This document shows, in pieces, positions 50,487-62,035 of a stretch of 64,000 nucleotides of DNA; position 1 is the first letter of the stretch; every line of letters begins with the position of its first letter. The translations under genes were made by a program, and so were the position numbers. This DNA comes from Margaritifera margaritifera. Lineage: Eukaryota > Mollusca > Bivalvia > Unionida > Margaritiferidae. The DNA lies in NCBI GenBank assembly GCA_029931535.1, contig JAQPZY010000650.1, positions 201,001-265,000 on the forward strand, in the 5' to 3' direction. The notes under the pieces were generated by a model. It was not told the origin of the DNA. It made no database searches and was given only the letters and a program-made list of their open reading frames with translations.

Positions 50487-50868
50487 CATTGTAACAAAGT
50501 AGCCATTCTTTTCTAGACATTGTAACAAAGTAGCCATTCTTTTTTAGACATTGTAACAAAGTAGCCATTCTTTTCTAGACATTGTAACAAAGTAGCCATT
50601 CTTTTCTAGACATTGTAACAAAGTAGCCATTCTTTACTAGACATTGTAACAAAGTAGCCATTCTTTTCTAGACATTGTAACAAAGTAGCCATTCTTTTTT
50701 AGACATTGTAACAAAGTAGCCATTCTTTTCTGGACATTGTAACAAAGTAGCCATTCTTTTTTAGACATTGTAACAAAGTAGCCATTCTTTTTTAGACATT
50801 GTAACAAAGTAGACATTCTTTTCTAGACATTGTAACAAAGTAGCCATTCTTTTTTAGACATTGTATAA
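50487..50868. repeat. 31-bp minisatellite, about 12 copies
   Basis: Unit TAGACATTGTAACAAAGTAG then CCATTCTTTTC; copies are almost identical (C/T change in CTTTTCTAG). Confidence 0.97.
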
Positions 50869-50991
50869 TTTCATCATTTTCTGCTTTTAAAATGGAAAAA
50901 ACAGTTTCACGATATACCATTGATATGACACGTTGGTCTTCATTGTTTCAGTTTTCTGCACTAAGATTTTCTAATAAAGATTTTTTTTAAA

Positions 50992-51335
50992 GTCTGGAGT
51001 ATGAATGAGTGCACAGTGTATGAGATTTCTATTAAGTCAGTAATAATATCACTGTACCAGTCTGGAGTATGAATGATTACACATTGTGTGAAATTTCTAT
51101 TTAAATCAGTAATAATATCACCGTAATAGACTGGTGTATGAATGAGTACACAGTGTATGAGATTTTCATTTAAATCAGTAATAGTGTCACTGTACCAGTC
51201 AGGAGTATGAATGAGTACACAGTGCATAAGATTTCTATTAAGTCAGTGATAACATCACTGTACCATTCTGTCGTATGAATGAGTACACAGTATATGAGAT
51301 TTCTATTTAAATCAGTAATAATATCACTTTACCAG
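50992..51335. repeat. 68-69 bp minisatellite, five copies
   Basis: Unit CTGGAGTATGAATGAGTACA then CAGTGTATGAGATTTCTATT and AATCAGTAATAATATCACTG; starts at about 50,994, 51,062, 51,131, 51,200 and 51,268. Confidence 0.93.
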
Positions 51336-51719
51336 ACAACTTTTGATTCCAGCGCTTAATTTAGAAGCAAAATATCTGACTGAACTTAATTAATGTCTAA
51401 AACATTTCAATGATTGCAAATACTCGTCTGATAGTGTCACAAGTTTAAATGAAGCGTCTGACATACATTTGAGAAAAGTTATATGATGTGCATAATTTGT
51501 TGTGCTTTTGCACCGAATGAGATTTAGTCGGTACGTGCAGTCGTTTATTGGCTTCTGATGGATGTGTGGGTCCTATTTTCATACTTTCGCCTTTTCTTTA
51601 AATTTTTTGGTTTGTAGCAACCACGAAATCAACGAATATTGATATATAAAAAGCAAGAGTGATTCAACATGATTTAAAATATTTAAACATAATTGTATAT
51701 TTTAATACTGTACCAATGC

Positions 51720-52640
51720 CAAACAATGTATACCAAAGTACGGGTCAAACAATGTATACCAAAGTATTGGTCAAACAATGTATACCAAAGTACTATTCAA
51801 ACAATGTATACCAAAGTACTAGTCAAACAATGTATACCAAAGTACTATTCAAACAATGTATACCAAAGTACTATTCAAACAATGTATACCAAAGTACTAT
51901 TCAAACAATGTATACCAAAGTACTAGTCAAACAATGTATACCAAAGTACTAGTCAAACAATGTATACCAAAGTACTATTCAAACAATGTATACCAAAGTA
52001 CTATTCAAACAATGTATACCAAAGTACTAGTCAAACAATGTATACCAAAGTACTATTCAAACAATGTATACCAAAGTACTAGTCAAACAATGTATACCAA
52101 AGTACTCGTCAAACAATGTATACCAAAGTACTCGTCAAACAATGTATACAAAAGTACTATTCAAACAATGTATACCAAAGTACTAGTCAAACAATGTATA
52201 CCAAAGTACTCGTCAAACAATGTATACCAAAGTACTATTCAAACAATGTATACCAAAGTACTATTCAAACAATGTATACCAAAGTACTATTCAAACAATG
52301 TATACCAAAGTACTAGTCAAACAATGTATACCAAAGTACTAGTCAAACAATGTATACCAAAGTACTATTCAAACAATGTATACCAAAGTACTATTCAAAC
52401 AATGTATACCAAAGTACTAGTCAAACAATGTATACCAAAGTACTATTCAAACAATGTATACCAAAGTACTAGTCAAACAATGTATACCAAAGTACTCGTC
52501 AAACAATGTATACCAAAGTACTCGTCAAACAATGTATACAAAAGTACTATTCAAACAATGTATACCAAAGTACTCGTCAAACAATGTATACCAAAGTACT
52601 CGTCAAACAATATATACCAAAGTACTCGTCAAACAATACT
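51720..52640. repeat. 26-bp array, about 35 copies
   Basis: Unit CAAACAATGTATACCAAAGT then ACTAGT, with ACTATT and ACTCGT versions. The order of versions repeats exactly at 390 bp (15 units): the variant AATGTATACAAAAG is at 52,141 and 52,531. ORFs of 66-268 aa through it are artefacts. Confidence 0.97.
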
Positions 52641-53216
52641 TCTCTTACGGGAAATATATTGATATTGAATATACCTTGGCAAAAATCAGTCATCTTGTTA
52701 ATATTTGAAAAGAATGTGCGTGTAATTTCATGACATTGCTCTTACACATGCATTTGTACGATATCTTTGTTGCTCAGTTAAGCATGTTTCATTTTCTATA
52801 TACTTATTTTCATGTTATTGTTGTACATCTTTAAGACAACAGACTTTTGTAAATGAAACATGTTCTTTAAATAGTTCGTACTTGTAAAATAATTAAGAGT
52901 TTTAATTAACTCTTAAGTGTGTGCGTGTGTGTGTGTGTGTGTGTTCGCCGAAATATGATACACGGGATGGTGAAGAAACATCTTCCTCACGTACTTTGTC
53001 AGAATAGGAAAATCTAAGCCATGGGGAGCAATAGTTGTACCTGCAACTCACTCGGCATGCCTCGTTTTTAACACAAAGCTTGCCCACTCTGCTTAGATTT
53101 CCCTATTCCCCCCCCCCCCCCAACAAAAAAAAAAAAAAATCGAAGATTGTATTAATTCCCACACCAGTATGACTCGTTCTATTATCTTATTTCATGTTGT
53201 GATTTTTTTTTTTTAG

Positions 53217-53326
53217 GTTGTCATCCAATATTTTGAACCTTCAACAACGACCTGCCTCATAGTGCCGTGGCTGAGAGAAGTGGGGTTTTCTATACTATAT
53301 GGGGCTCTAACCTTAAAAATATACAG
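53217..53326 (+). CDS. GPR158-like: Exon D: extracellular loop 1 and TM3
   Basis: Acceptor ttttttttttttag, donor CAG|gtttgt, 110 bases: 36 codons plus two bases (AG) of a split Arg codon. It encodes VVIQYFEPSTTTCLIVPWLR followed by EVGFSILYGALTLKIY. 'YFEPST-x-x-C' followed by a tryptophan/arginine and 'G-F-x-x-x-Y-G-x-L-x-L-K' is the GPR158/179 signature for ECL1-TM3. The Cys in TTTC is the class C TM3 cysteine expected to bond with the ECL2 cysteine in exon E. The donor gtttgt is weaker than consensus and is followed at once by a trinucleotide-repeat tract. Confidence 0.92.
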
Positions 53327-53329
53327 GTT

Positions 53330-53690
53330 TGTCTACTGCTACCACTACTATTACTGCTACTACTACAAGAATAAATACTACTGATGCTACATCTACTACT
53401 ACTCCAGCTACTAATAATAGTAGTCACAAAACAAACTACTTATGTTGTTGCTGCTGATACTGCTGTTACCACTTCTACTATTTCAACTAATACTATAATT
53501 ACTATTACTACTACTGCTGCTACTACTACTGCCGCAATTAACTACTGTTAATACTGCTGCTACTACTGCCACTAGTCACAACACAAATTACTGCTATTGC
53601 TGCTGCCCCTACTGCTGCTATTACCACAATTTTGCCAGAACACGAACTACTACTGCTACTACTACTACTATCAATTATTCCTTTGCAGAT
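53330..53690. repeat. Imperfect (ACT/CTG)n trinucleotide tract
   Basis: About 360 bp dominated by TAC, TGC and ACT triplets, directly after exon D. Frames give poly-Ser or poly-Leu; the minus-strand ORF 53,538-53,840 is not supported as a gene. Confidence 0.93.
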
Positions 53691-53979
53691 TACCTCCCCC
53701 TTCTTCTCGAAGACCTCATGTATCCATTTACCATGGGGTTTCACTGACAACTGCGTCACATTTTCTGTGTTATTGAGACCGCTGAGAACTAGCATCCTCT
53801 GTCTTTCTGAAAGTACTGAATATCTGTATTCTTTTCCCATGATGCACCGCGCCCATTAGTCTGGTTCCCCGCTTCGTATACTTTCTGCTACGCACGCTGA
53901 TTCACGACTAACTAATCGAGAGACACGGATTGTACTAGTTACCGGCCTATAATACAGGCTTGCTAATTTAGGCTGGACA

Positions 53980-54058
53980 CCAGCGAACGATGGGCTTCGA
54001 ACTCAGATTTCCCTGTTACGAGTCTGCAGGTCAGACCACTTTTCCACGCTTCAGCTGT
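53980..54058 (-). mobile_element. tRNA-like SINE head
   Basis: On the minus strand: box A-like GTGGAAAAGTGGTCTGACC, box B-like GAGTTCGAAGCCC, spacing as in a class II (Ser/Leu) tRNA with a long variable arm. It is too degenerate at the ends for a functional tRNA. Confidence 0.5.
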
Positions 54059-54205
54059 TTCCGCAAAGAACCATACAAATGTTCAGTTTCATCTATCTAT
54101 TAATCTGCAACCTCTGAGAAACCTCGCTGCAAATTGAAAAAGGGTATAGAAACATTTAAAGCACAACCAACATTCTTCACAGACATATATTGTATGTATT
54201 CCTAC

Positions 54206-54352
54206 GTACCGTGCAGCCAATTGCAGGCCGCATAGACCCTAATCTTTCCCATAGCATACCGCCCCGGTAGATCAGGATCAGTAAACATCATTGACTCTGA
54301 TCTGCCGGTGCTACTTCAGATCTGTGTCTATGTTAGCATGCCGAGAACTTTA
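54206..54352. repeat. Degenerate relatives of the palindromes below
   Basis: Contains GCATAGACCCTAATC, CCGGTAGATCAGGATCAG, then GACTCTGATCTGCCGGTGCT and CAGATCTGTGTCTATGTTAG, which match the arms of the palindromes at 54,603 and 54,688 with many changes. Confidence 0.65.
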
Positions 54353-54602
54353 GGTATTGTGGAACTGAGCCAAGTGTATGAAGGTGGTCATACAATATAT
54401 CTTTTAATTGACGCATTCAGATGTTGTTGCATATAATTACTTGCATTTAGGCCTTTGATCTGGCGAGATCCTCTCTGATCAAAAGATAAAAACGGATCTT
54501 TACCACCTACACATGGAAGCAGACCCAGAGCATATGAAATTAAACTGTCTGTCAAATGTCAAAAGGCTACCGTCTATACTCGCGTATAATTCATTACCAA
54601 CT

Positions 54603-54669
54603 GCAAACTGCATAGACCCAGATCTGTCGTCGCATAATGCGCCGGCAGATCTCGGTCTATGCAGTTTGT
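54603..54669. repeat. 67-bp near-perfect palindrome 1
   Basis: Symmetric about 54,636 with no loop: arm GCAAACTGCATAGACC-AGATCTG-CG-CGCAT facing its complement, with four or five mismatched pairs. It could extrude as a cruciform or fold as a hairpin RNA. Confidence 0.9.
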
Positions 54670-54687
54670 AAGGACTAATCAGTCGAA

Positions 54688-54752
54688 CAAACAACATAGA
54701 CCTAGATCTGCCGGCGCATTATGCGATGGCAGATCAGGGTCTATGTTGTTTG
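54688..54752. repeat. 65-bp near-perfect palindrome 2
   Basis: Symmetric about 54,720: arm CAAACAACATAGACC-AGATCTGCC and then GCGCAT facing its complement. The inner arm shares CATAGACC-AGATCTG-CG-CGCAT with palindrome 1, but the outer arm (CAAACAA against GCAAACTG) differs and yet pairs with itself in each. Confidence 0.9.
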
Positions 54753-54815
54753 CATTTGGACCCGGGTAATACGCTAGTATATACCGTTTAACCTCTAGGC
54801 AAAATATAAGTCATG

Positions 54816-54818
<3 letters not shown>

Positions 54819-54880
<62 letters not shown>
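54819..54880. repeat. (AT)n microsatellite
   Basis: About 31 TA dinucleotides. Confidence 0.98.
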
Positions 54881-54884
<4 letters not shown>

Positions 54885-55059
54885 CCAAATGTTAGCCAAA
54901 AGGCGACATAAACTTGTTTAATTACAGATTCAAATTTAGGTATAATCTCTAAAGCCACGTTTCCGTTTTCGTAAATAATATCAGATTTTGGTTAGCAAGA
55001 TATCTATGGCTAGGATTTTCAAGTATTGAACTTGATTTATCAAAGATCCGTTTTGCCAA

Positions 55060-55800
55060 AGTGAGTTTTTGTCGAGGCCAAGTAAGTGGGAAGCGAGCAG
55101 TCACTGTTCCGATGGAGGCAGCTTTGGCGTCAACAGTTTGTTTAGGTTCTGATTAAAGTTTGTATATGTTTCCTAAATCTCTTGATAGATTCTTATCATA
55201 CCTCACATTAATCATTATGAAGCTATGGTATTCATTATACGACCTGCAAGCTTGCTAATATGACCTTGTGGTCAAGGTCACAGTCGTAGAAAATGTGCGT
55301 TAAGGTTTTGGTTAAAGCTTTTTTTCCCATAATCCCCTTAATAGATTTTTTCATACATGCGAAAACTTATTATAAAGCTACGACAATACATTCTTTGATA
55401 TGCCCCTTTGACCGTGGGGTCAAATTCACAGGCATAGAAAATTTGCGTTAAAATTTTGGTTAAAGTATTTTTCACTTACTTATATTTTTAAAACCCATAA
55501 TGGATTTTCTTGATACGTGGGATGACTCATTACGAAGCTAAGACAATTCATTCTGCAGCATGCACTATTGCCACTTTGATCTTGGGGGTCAAGGTCACAG
55601 TCACATACAATTTGTGTTAAAGTTATGATTAAAGGTTTTTCATTTGCTTATATTTCCTAAACCCCATTTTGGATTGTGTTCATACATTAACTGGATGATT
55701 ATGAAACAAATACAATTCATTCTGCGATATGCTTGTTCAAGGTTCTGACCTTGGGTTCAAAGTCACGTTTTACAGCAATTCTTTGAAAGTGGGCTCGACA
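55060..55800. repeat. Diverged tandem repeat with AAGGTCA sites, about four copies
   Basis: Unit of about 150 bp: TTTCCTAAACCCC-type start, 'GGATT-TCTTCATAC', 'ATTATGAAGCTA-GACAATTCATTC', 'TGACCTTG-GGTCAAGGTCACAG', 'AAAATTTGCGTTAAAGTTTT'. It is the same class as 21.6-23.5 kb but a different family. Confidence 0.8.
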
Positions 55801-56538
55801 TGCAGGCCCTGACCTTCTTGTTATTTTTACAAGATCCGACTTAATTTATGATTTTATTTGGATGATGGGGCAAAGAATCAATATGTGCAAATTTTCTTGA
55901 ATTTGTATTGGTTTCTTGAAAATATGTTTTATCGCTTATAAATCTATTTTAAATTTATCAAGAATAGATTTTCTCCAGACGCTTTTGGTGTGAACAATCT
56001 TGATTTCGTAACCTATATAAAACTCTGCCTCGTGATAAACAGTAGTAACTTGCGTATCCTCACTGCCTTCAACCCTTAGAAATTCCTTTGATCTCCTCGT
56101 CACGATACCGGAAGTCACCGGATGGTTGACTTGTCACTATTCTGTAGATTGTGTAGCAACATACGTAAATAACCCATCATACCTCTTGTATGTAATCAAA
56201 TTTAGCATATGTGTCTTTTGGCTCTAAATTAAGTTCGATTTTTTTCTGCGTTACTTTCACTTGTAGCATCAATGGCTTTCGATGGTATGCCTTATCACAC
56301 AGAATCATTACTTATTGCACAAAGTAGTTCAAAATACACAGCAATTTTTATATATCCGAAACTACTATTTTTATGTCCCATCTGGTATGGTCATGAAATT
56401 TTAATTTTACAATCTTCCTAACAATACGACATATTTTACCCGACGAAAATAATTACAATCTGTGCATGAGTCATATAAATATACGCTTACATTAGTACGC
56501 ACAGTAGCTCAGATTTTATTTTCGTTTTATCTCCACAG

Positions 56539-56777
56539 ACTACTTGCTGATTTCCAATCTAGAAAAGCCCATAGGGTGCATGTCAGGGATAAAGACTTAT
56601 TAAAATACCTCCTTTGCATCGTTGCTGTGGTAACGGGCTACATGGCAGCATGGACCGCAGTAAATTTAGATCACGTGAGAGATGGAAAAACTATTGTGGA
56701 TACCGGACAAACATCTGGGGATGGACTTAAATATTTAATTTGCAGAGCAGGATGGTGGGATTATGCAACAGAAGTTG
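56539..56777 (+). CDS. GPR158-like: Exon E: intracellular loop 2, TM4 and extracellular loop 2
   Basis: Acceptor tctccacag, donor GTTG|gtaagt, 239 bases; with the AG carried from exon D it gives 80 codons plus one base. Residues 1-20 form a basic loop (RLLADFQSRKAHR), residues about 22-42 TM4 (LLKYLLCIVAVVTGYMAAWT), then ECL2 with LKYLICRAGWWDYATEV. The Cys before RAGWWDY is the expected disulfide partner of the TM3 Cys, and 'C-x(3-4)-W-D-Y-x-T-x-V' leading to 'AE-x-LFL' in the next exon is characteristic of this family. The ORF starting at 56,462 extends into the upstream intron and is not the true start. Confidence 0.93.
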
Positions 56778-56977
56778 GTAAGTATATTTCCCTCCTTTTA
56801 TATCTATCGAACAGATTTAGAACGGAAATATTTTCTGTAATGTGATTTAACAGAAAATCGTCATCGATTAACATGAAGAAAACAAATATTTATTTTCCAT
56901 ACTTAGGAATGTAAATAGCTTACAAATTCTGAAAACTTTTACAGGTGTATGTTCTAGTGATAAAAGTTAACTTACAT

Positions 56978-57162
56978 CAGAGGTCCCCAACCTTGTTGTG
57001 CCCACGGGTACATTTGTGAGTTTATGAGAGAGTGGCCTGCACCAACCAATTAACTTGACCCATTATTATTATTATTATTACTCATTATAACCTCTTCCGG
57101 GGGCACACAAAAAACATTGGCGGGCGCCATGGCGCCCGCGGGCACCGCGTTGGGGACCCCTG
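56978..57162. mobile_element. hAT-like MITE with GC-rich ends
   Basis: Inverted ends: left CAGAGGTCCCCAACCTTGTT, right reverse-complement CAGGGGTCCCCAACGCGGTG; both continue with TGCCC-CGGG. Flanks ACTTACAT (56,970-56,977) and CCTTACAT (57,163-57,170) match 7 of 8. Contains (ATT)n. The 'CAGGGGTCCCCAAC' end is typical of hAT elements of many animals. It lies in the 0.7-kb intron E-F. Confidence 0.9.
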
Positions 57163-57505
57163 CCTTACATTTTGGTTATGTATTTTTATTTAGTTATAAG
57201 TGATGTAGAAAGCACCAAAGTTTGACGGTCAGACCTAGGTCTTCTGTTTTTCATTCTGCGCTTTTAATCAAGTTATACCTTTTATACGAATCACTTTTGA
57301 TTATTCATCTTCAACTTAGACTGCATAGTTCAACACTTTAAGACCTCTCTTAATTAATTGACATGGTCACAGATTGGTATTAAAATCTCAGGAGTGTCTT
57401 TTCGAAGTAAGTTAAATGCAGTATCTATCTGTGGCAAAATTTCACAAGAGGATTCAATTTCCGTCATCGTTGTAATATCAATAATTTTTCTTTCTTTATT
57501 TTCAG

Positions 57506-57644
57506 CTGAGTTGTTATTTCTTTGTTTTGGAATCCATATGTGTTACCGCGTGAGGGCAGCACCGTCAGATTTTTCTGAGGGCACTTATGTCTCAGCTGCT
57601 ATCTGCATTGAGTGCTCTGTTTCGACAGTATTTTATATATTAAG
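57506..57644 (+). CDS. GPR158-like: Exon F: TM5 and start of TM6
   Basis: Acceptor tattttcag, donor AG|gtaaaa, 139 bases. With one G carried from exon E it gives AELLFLCFGIHMCYRVRAAP, then SDFSEGTYVSAAICIECSVS and TVFYIL plus two bases of a split Arg. 'AE-x-LFL-x-x-G-I-x-x-CY-x-VR-x-x-PS-x-F-x-E-x-x-Y' is diagnostic for the GPR158/179 group (TM5, intracellular loop 3, TM6 start). The next exon should supply the rest of TM6 and TM7. I found no convincing candidate for it between 57,645 and 64,000, so it is probably downstream of the window. Confidence 0.92.
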
Positions 57645-57714
57645 GTAAAAAGACAGAGTTTTTGTCAGGTTTTCACTCATTTTCCTTTAGGTTAAATATT
57701 GAACAATCATGTTG

Positions 57715-57845
57715 TAAACCTTGAATTGAGTGCTCTGGGACCAGTGTGGTATACATGTTTTGTAATTGAGTGCTCTGGGACCAGTGTGGTATACATGTTT
57801 TGTAATTGAGTGCTCTTGGACGTGTGTTATATACATGTCTTGTAA
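57715..57845. repeat. 40-bp tandem repeat, three copies
   Basis: Unit AATTGAGTGCTCTGGGACCA then GTGTGGTATACATGTTTTGT; the third copy is diverged. The 13-mer ATTGAGTGCTCTG also occurs in exon F at 57,608. Confidence 0.95.
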
Positions 57846-58735
57846 TTTATACCATTTGCCATTGAATAAAAAATAAAATATATTTCTACCAAAATAAAAT
57901 ATATTTCTACCCAAACAAATCACCTATATGTTTTACTCGCGACTGAAAGAGAAATAACAATAATATAAAATGATAGGTTTTAATGATTTTACGCACTTCA
58001 TTATTTGATTTCGATCAGTGTTGTTTAACTTATGTCTTCAATGCGTTCAGAGAGGCAACGTGTGAAGCCGGGAAATATATTTTTACTATTCATTCAAACG
58101 CATACAAATTTATGTCAGTTTAGATCTCTTAACCTTAGATTCAATATTTGCCAGTAATTTATATTGGAAAAAAACTGGTTTGAAAGAAATACAAAAAATA
58201 TTTGTGTGTAATGGAAGACTATGAATAAGTACCTTTCATAAAAGCAGGATTGATCCGACAACTTCTTTGCTGTGATAATATGAGAAGAGAGGTTACAAAC
58301 GAGCTGCTTCAGTATTGATAAACTTTAAAGGAGGATACTCAATCTTAATGGCTCTATTGAAAATAATTACATCTCTCGAAATCAAGAGGAGATAATTTAA
58401 AACTGTACGAGAGAGGTTAATAGATGTTTAGGTACTAACTCCAGTTTTAAGAAACGTAGGCTCTGGGTTTCTGTTAAGAACAAGAAACGGAAAGATTATC
58501 ATAGAGGAAAAAAATGGTATTGTATGTTAACCATTTATTTAAATATACTAGCTTTTAGCTCGATACTGGGTTATTGGCGAAATACTGCAACGTTTGGCAA
58601 AACTAGATTTCTACTGAGCGACATATTTGTTTATTATTATGAACTTTATCACAGATATTGACCAGTCAAAAGTCTTTATTCTTTCATTTAAAGAGTTGAT
58701 TTACTCACTTTTTATCATAGGGACTGCTCGGGGAT

Positions 58736-58775
58736 TGGGGGCGGGGGTGGGGGGGGGGTGGGGGAATGGAGCCGG
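58736..58775 (+). repeat. G-run tract, quadruplex-capable
   Basis: Runs of 4, 5, 5, 10 and 5 G separated by one to three bases, about 40 bp. On the transcribed + strand this could form a G-quadruplex in the intron RNA. Confidence 0.8.
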
Positions 58776-61321
58776 CACATCCCACCCATAAAAGTGGACG
58801 CGAAGCAACAGGAACGTTTCCTAAAGTAGGTTTTCTTTACAGTTAGATGGTTAAAATTATACCCTGGAAACGCTTAAAATGCAGTAGCTTCTGGTGGCTT
58901 CGCCCCCTGGGCCCCCACCAGGGGTTCTATCCCTATGTTCCCTTGCCTACTTATTTTTATGCCCCCCGCCCCCCCCCCCCACCATGTTTCGGGACTCTCT
59001 CCTGTATCCTTGTAGGGTCTTTAGTTTCGGTCAAGAATAAAATTTTGAAAAAGTACTGTTTATGCCTTTTGAGAAACGCTTGTTATTTAAGAAAAGCACC
59101 ATATCAATGATTCACGTGTGTTTCTAAACTTTATTTCAAGAATTCATAAACTTTAAGGAAAGGAAAATATTAACATGGGACTGTGGAAATTGTCTGTTTA
59201 AACCGAATGTTTTCACCTACTGGAAACTGGGCTTTAATCCGTGTGTTAAAGTTATGGATAGTTTTACTAATTATTGTATTACATGCCTAGTAGTATAAAG
59301 GATTGCGAAATAAGATGAGGCTGCTCAAAGACCTGACTACAAAGGAACTCGTAAGGACTGACATAAAAATAATTTACAGTCGCTCAAATATGTATACATA
59401 TAAAAACAGAGAAATCTATTTATCAATCCATTGATACCTGTCACTTCCTTATCACCCTTGGCCTAAAATCTGTATTGTATTATATACTTAAGTGTAAAAT
59501 ATAAAAAAATTATTGATGAAATATTTTTCATATTTTTGTCATTCCTATATTTTCATATGTGTAAAATACATCCTTATATTTTGACATGTAAAAATGCACG
59601 ATTTCCCATCAATGATTGATTGTGTGTGCCTTTAGAAACTGTATTGTCTTTTAGGCATTGAAATTATTTTTTATCAAAGATATCTGGCTTGCCACCGTTC
59701 GCTTCTCTACGTAGTTATGTCCCCTCTGCTACCCCGTCAACAACATCCCGGCTATCTGTATCGCTCAGTTGGACTTGCTTTGTGGTCGGATTGTATAAAA
59801 TAGTTGACAAAATGCCAAAAATGTTATTTTATTGCAACATATTAGGTCATCCCAATCATACCGTTCTCTTAAATCGCTGTTATTTTTTGATGAGCCCATG
59901 AATACGTTTGAGGGGTTGGGGTGGAGGGAAGGGGGATGGAAATATGGGTTGACAGGTGAATTTAATCTTCTAAGCTACTATTCAGGAGCCAGTTTGGTAT
60001 ATAATAAAAATACAATTTTCTTTTCCTGCTTAACAACCGGATATAATTCATCTTTTTGTACAAAAACGATATATTTCAACTCGTGCTTCGCCGCTTGTTC
60101 AAATTTCACGTTTTGTATCACACGATGAAGTATATCCTGTATAAATGCGTCTGCAAAAATATTTCCAAATTTTCATACTTCAACTAAGTTATAAACGATA
60201 CGTATTTACTCTCTTGTGTTTTCGTTCGTTTGATTGTTTATTTTCCTCATTCTAATCATTTGTGTAAGTCCTCCTTAGCATTTGATCTATGTTCTTTTAA
60301 TTCTAAATTTCCCTTTCTGTGTTGTCTGATCTGTCTTTTTCATATTTTTGATGGAATTGTATTGTAGAGAATCAACGATCAAACAACCCTTACATTGTTT
60401 GTATTTTGTGCCCCGTTTCTCCATCTCTGTTACCGCTATAACATATCTCCATTTATTTAACTGGTTAATTTTTCAGTAGTTTGAAATTGAAATACCATAT
60501 AGTGTTAGCTTTATCGTATGACAGGACAACACTATTTAATTCCGTTAATGTAGGGACATTTAAATAGTAATACTGAATGATTTATCGTCGCTTAACATTA
60601 GTCATGGGCTAGTAGAATGATTATTATTTAGTTAAATCAGAATACCTATACGTTTTAAAAACTTGTTAACTGTCTACAGACTTTATAAAAAGTGTAAAAA
60701 CAAAATTGTTTTTTTTCCTGTAAGATTAAGTTTAAATCGTTGCTATATATAAAACAAGGATCATCTGTTCTTCGCAGTATAAAAGCAGTATGAAAGCAGA
60801 TAAATTATTTCAGAACATCTTCCATGCTGTAATTTGTATAGATATGGTACAGTTACAACGGGCTCACCTTACTACTACTACTAATAATAATAATAATAAA
60901 CGATTTCAAAAGTTTCGGAATAAAAAAGGGATAGCCGACAGTATAGGATCAATATTATAAGATATGTTCTCGCAGTAAGAATATCTCAGAAATGTCTGAG
61001 AGTTTTGTGCAGTGTAAATATTTCATTAAATTTATTCATACGTTGAAAAAGGTTAATATCAGTAATCGTGACAATTCAATATTGTGAATAAAGTATGATG
61101 AAATGTGTCAATGAATCATACAGTATATGAAGCTTTCGTTCCATATATCAATTTCTTTTTGTGATCAGATTATATGCAATAAAGCCACAGAACTAGAAAA
61201 GCAGTCCTCCTTGAAGAAATAAAATCGCATTTAGAAAGATTCAGTTGCATGCGTGTGCAAAGAAAAACAAACTCATGGAACGAAATTTGTTGCAAAACCA
61301 TTTTTCCTAAAATATTCAGAT

Positions 61322-61325
<4 letters not shown>

Positions 61326-61400
<75 letters not shown>
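61326..61400. repeat. (CT)n microsatellite
   Basis: About 37 CT dinucleotides, then (CA)4. Confidence 0.98.
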
Positions 61401-61408
<8 letters not shown>

Positions 61409-62035
61409 TTTATAGATATGTATAAAGAATGATAAACTTTATTTTGTTTATAAAAACGGGAAAACGAGGTTTATCAAATATGCGACAACTAGTACTTGGT
61501 CAGAAGGCTTGAAAGTTACAAGAAAGACATTTTTAAATTTGATACAGGGAACGCACTTTGCTTTGACAAGTTCGTTGAATAATTCATAAGAACATGATAA
61601 ATTGCTTCCGATGCCGACACGCCGTTCACGTTCTCCTTTTTGAATCATGGCCAAAATGAGAAATTATGGTCTCAAGTACACAACATTTTGGTGTCATTTA
61701 CATATATTTTTTTCTGAATAATGAAATTTTCATAAACCAAGTAACTGATCTTCTATCTTCTTTCTATAATGGAGATAGTTAGAAAGTTCACAACATTAGT
61801 GCTTCGATAAGTGTTGTAAGATCATTTTTATTTTCCAAATAAACAAAAGTTTGGAATGTTCAATATTGAGGAATCAATCAAATCCAATTCAAGATGGCTT
61901 AAACACATTCTTAATTTAAAATTAATAACTGAAGATCAAATCAGGAAGATATAAGCCACATACTAAGACACACTGTATATACCTCTACTCCAATGATCTC
62001 AAGGCAGGTAGGTATAAAAAAATGTTTGCGTTTTA

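Larger units (their letters stand above)
53327..56538 (+). other. Intron D-E (3.2 kb)
   Basis: Between donor gtttgt and acceptor ctccacag. It contains an imperfect trinucleotide tract, a tRNA-like SINE head on the minus strand, two near-perfect palindromes with degenerate relatives, an (AT)n tract at 54,819-54,880, and the dispersed receptor-site-like repeats at 55,060-55,800. Nothing recognised in 55,800-56,538. Confidence 0.8.

Noticed and set aside
51659..52708. ORFs up to 268 aa
   Set aside because: Translation of the 26-bp array; 26 is not a multiple of 3, so the frames give the same peptide and there is no start context or splice evidence.
58030..58130. Candidate next exon after ATGCGTTCAG (58,041-58,050)
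   Set aside because: Read in the phase needed after exon F it does not resemble the TM6-TM7 sequence of the family.
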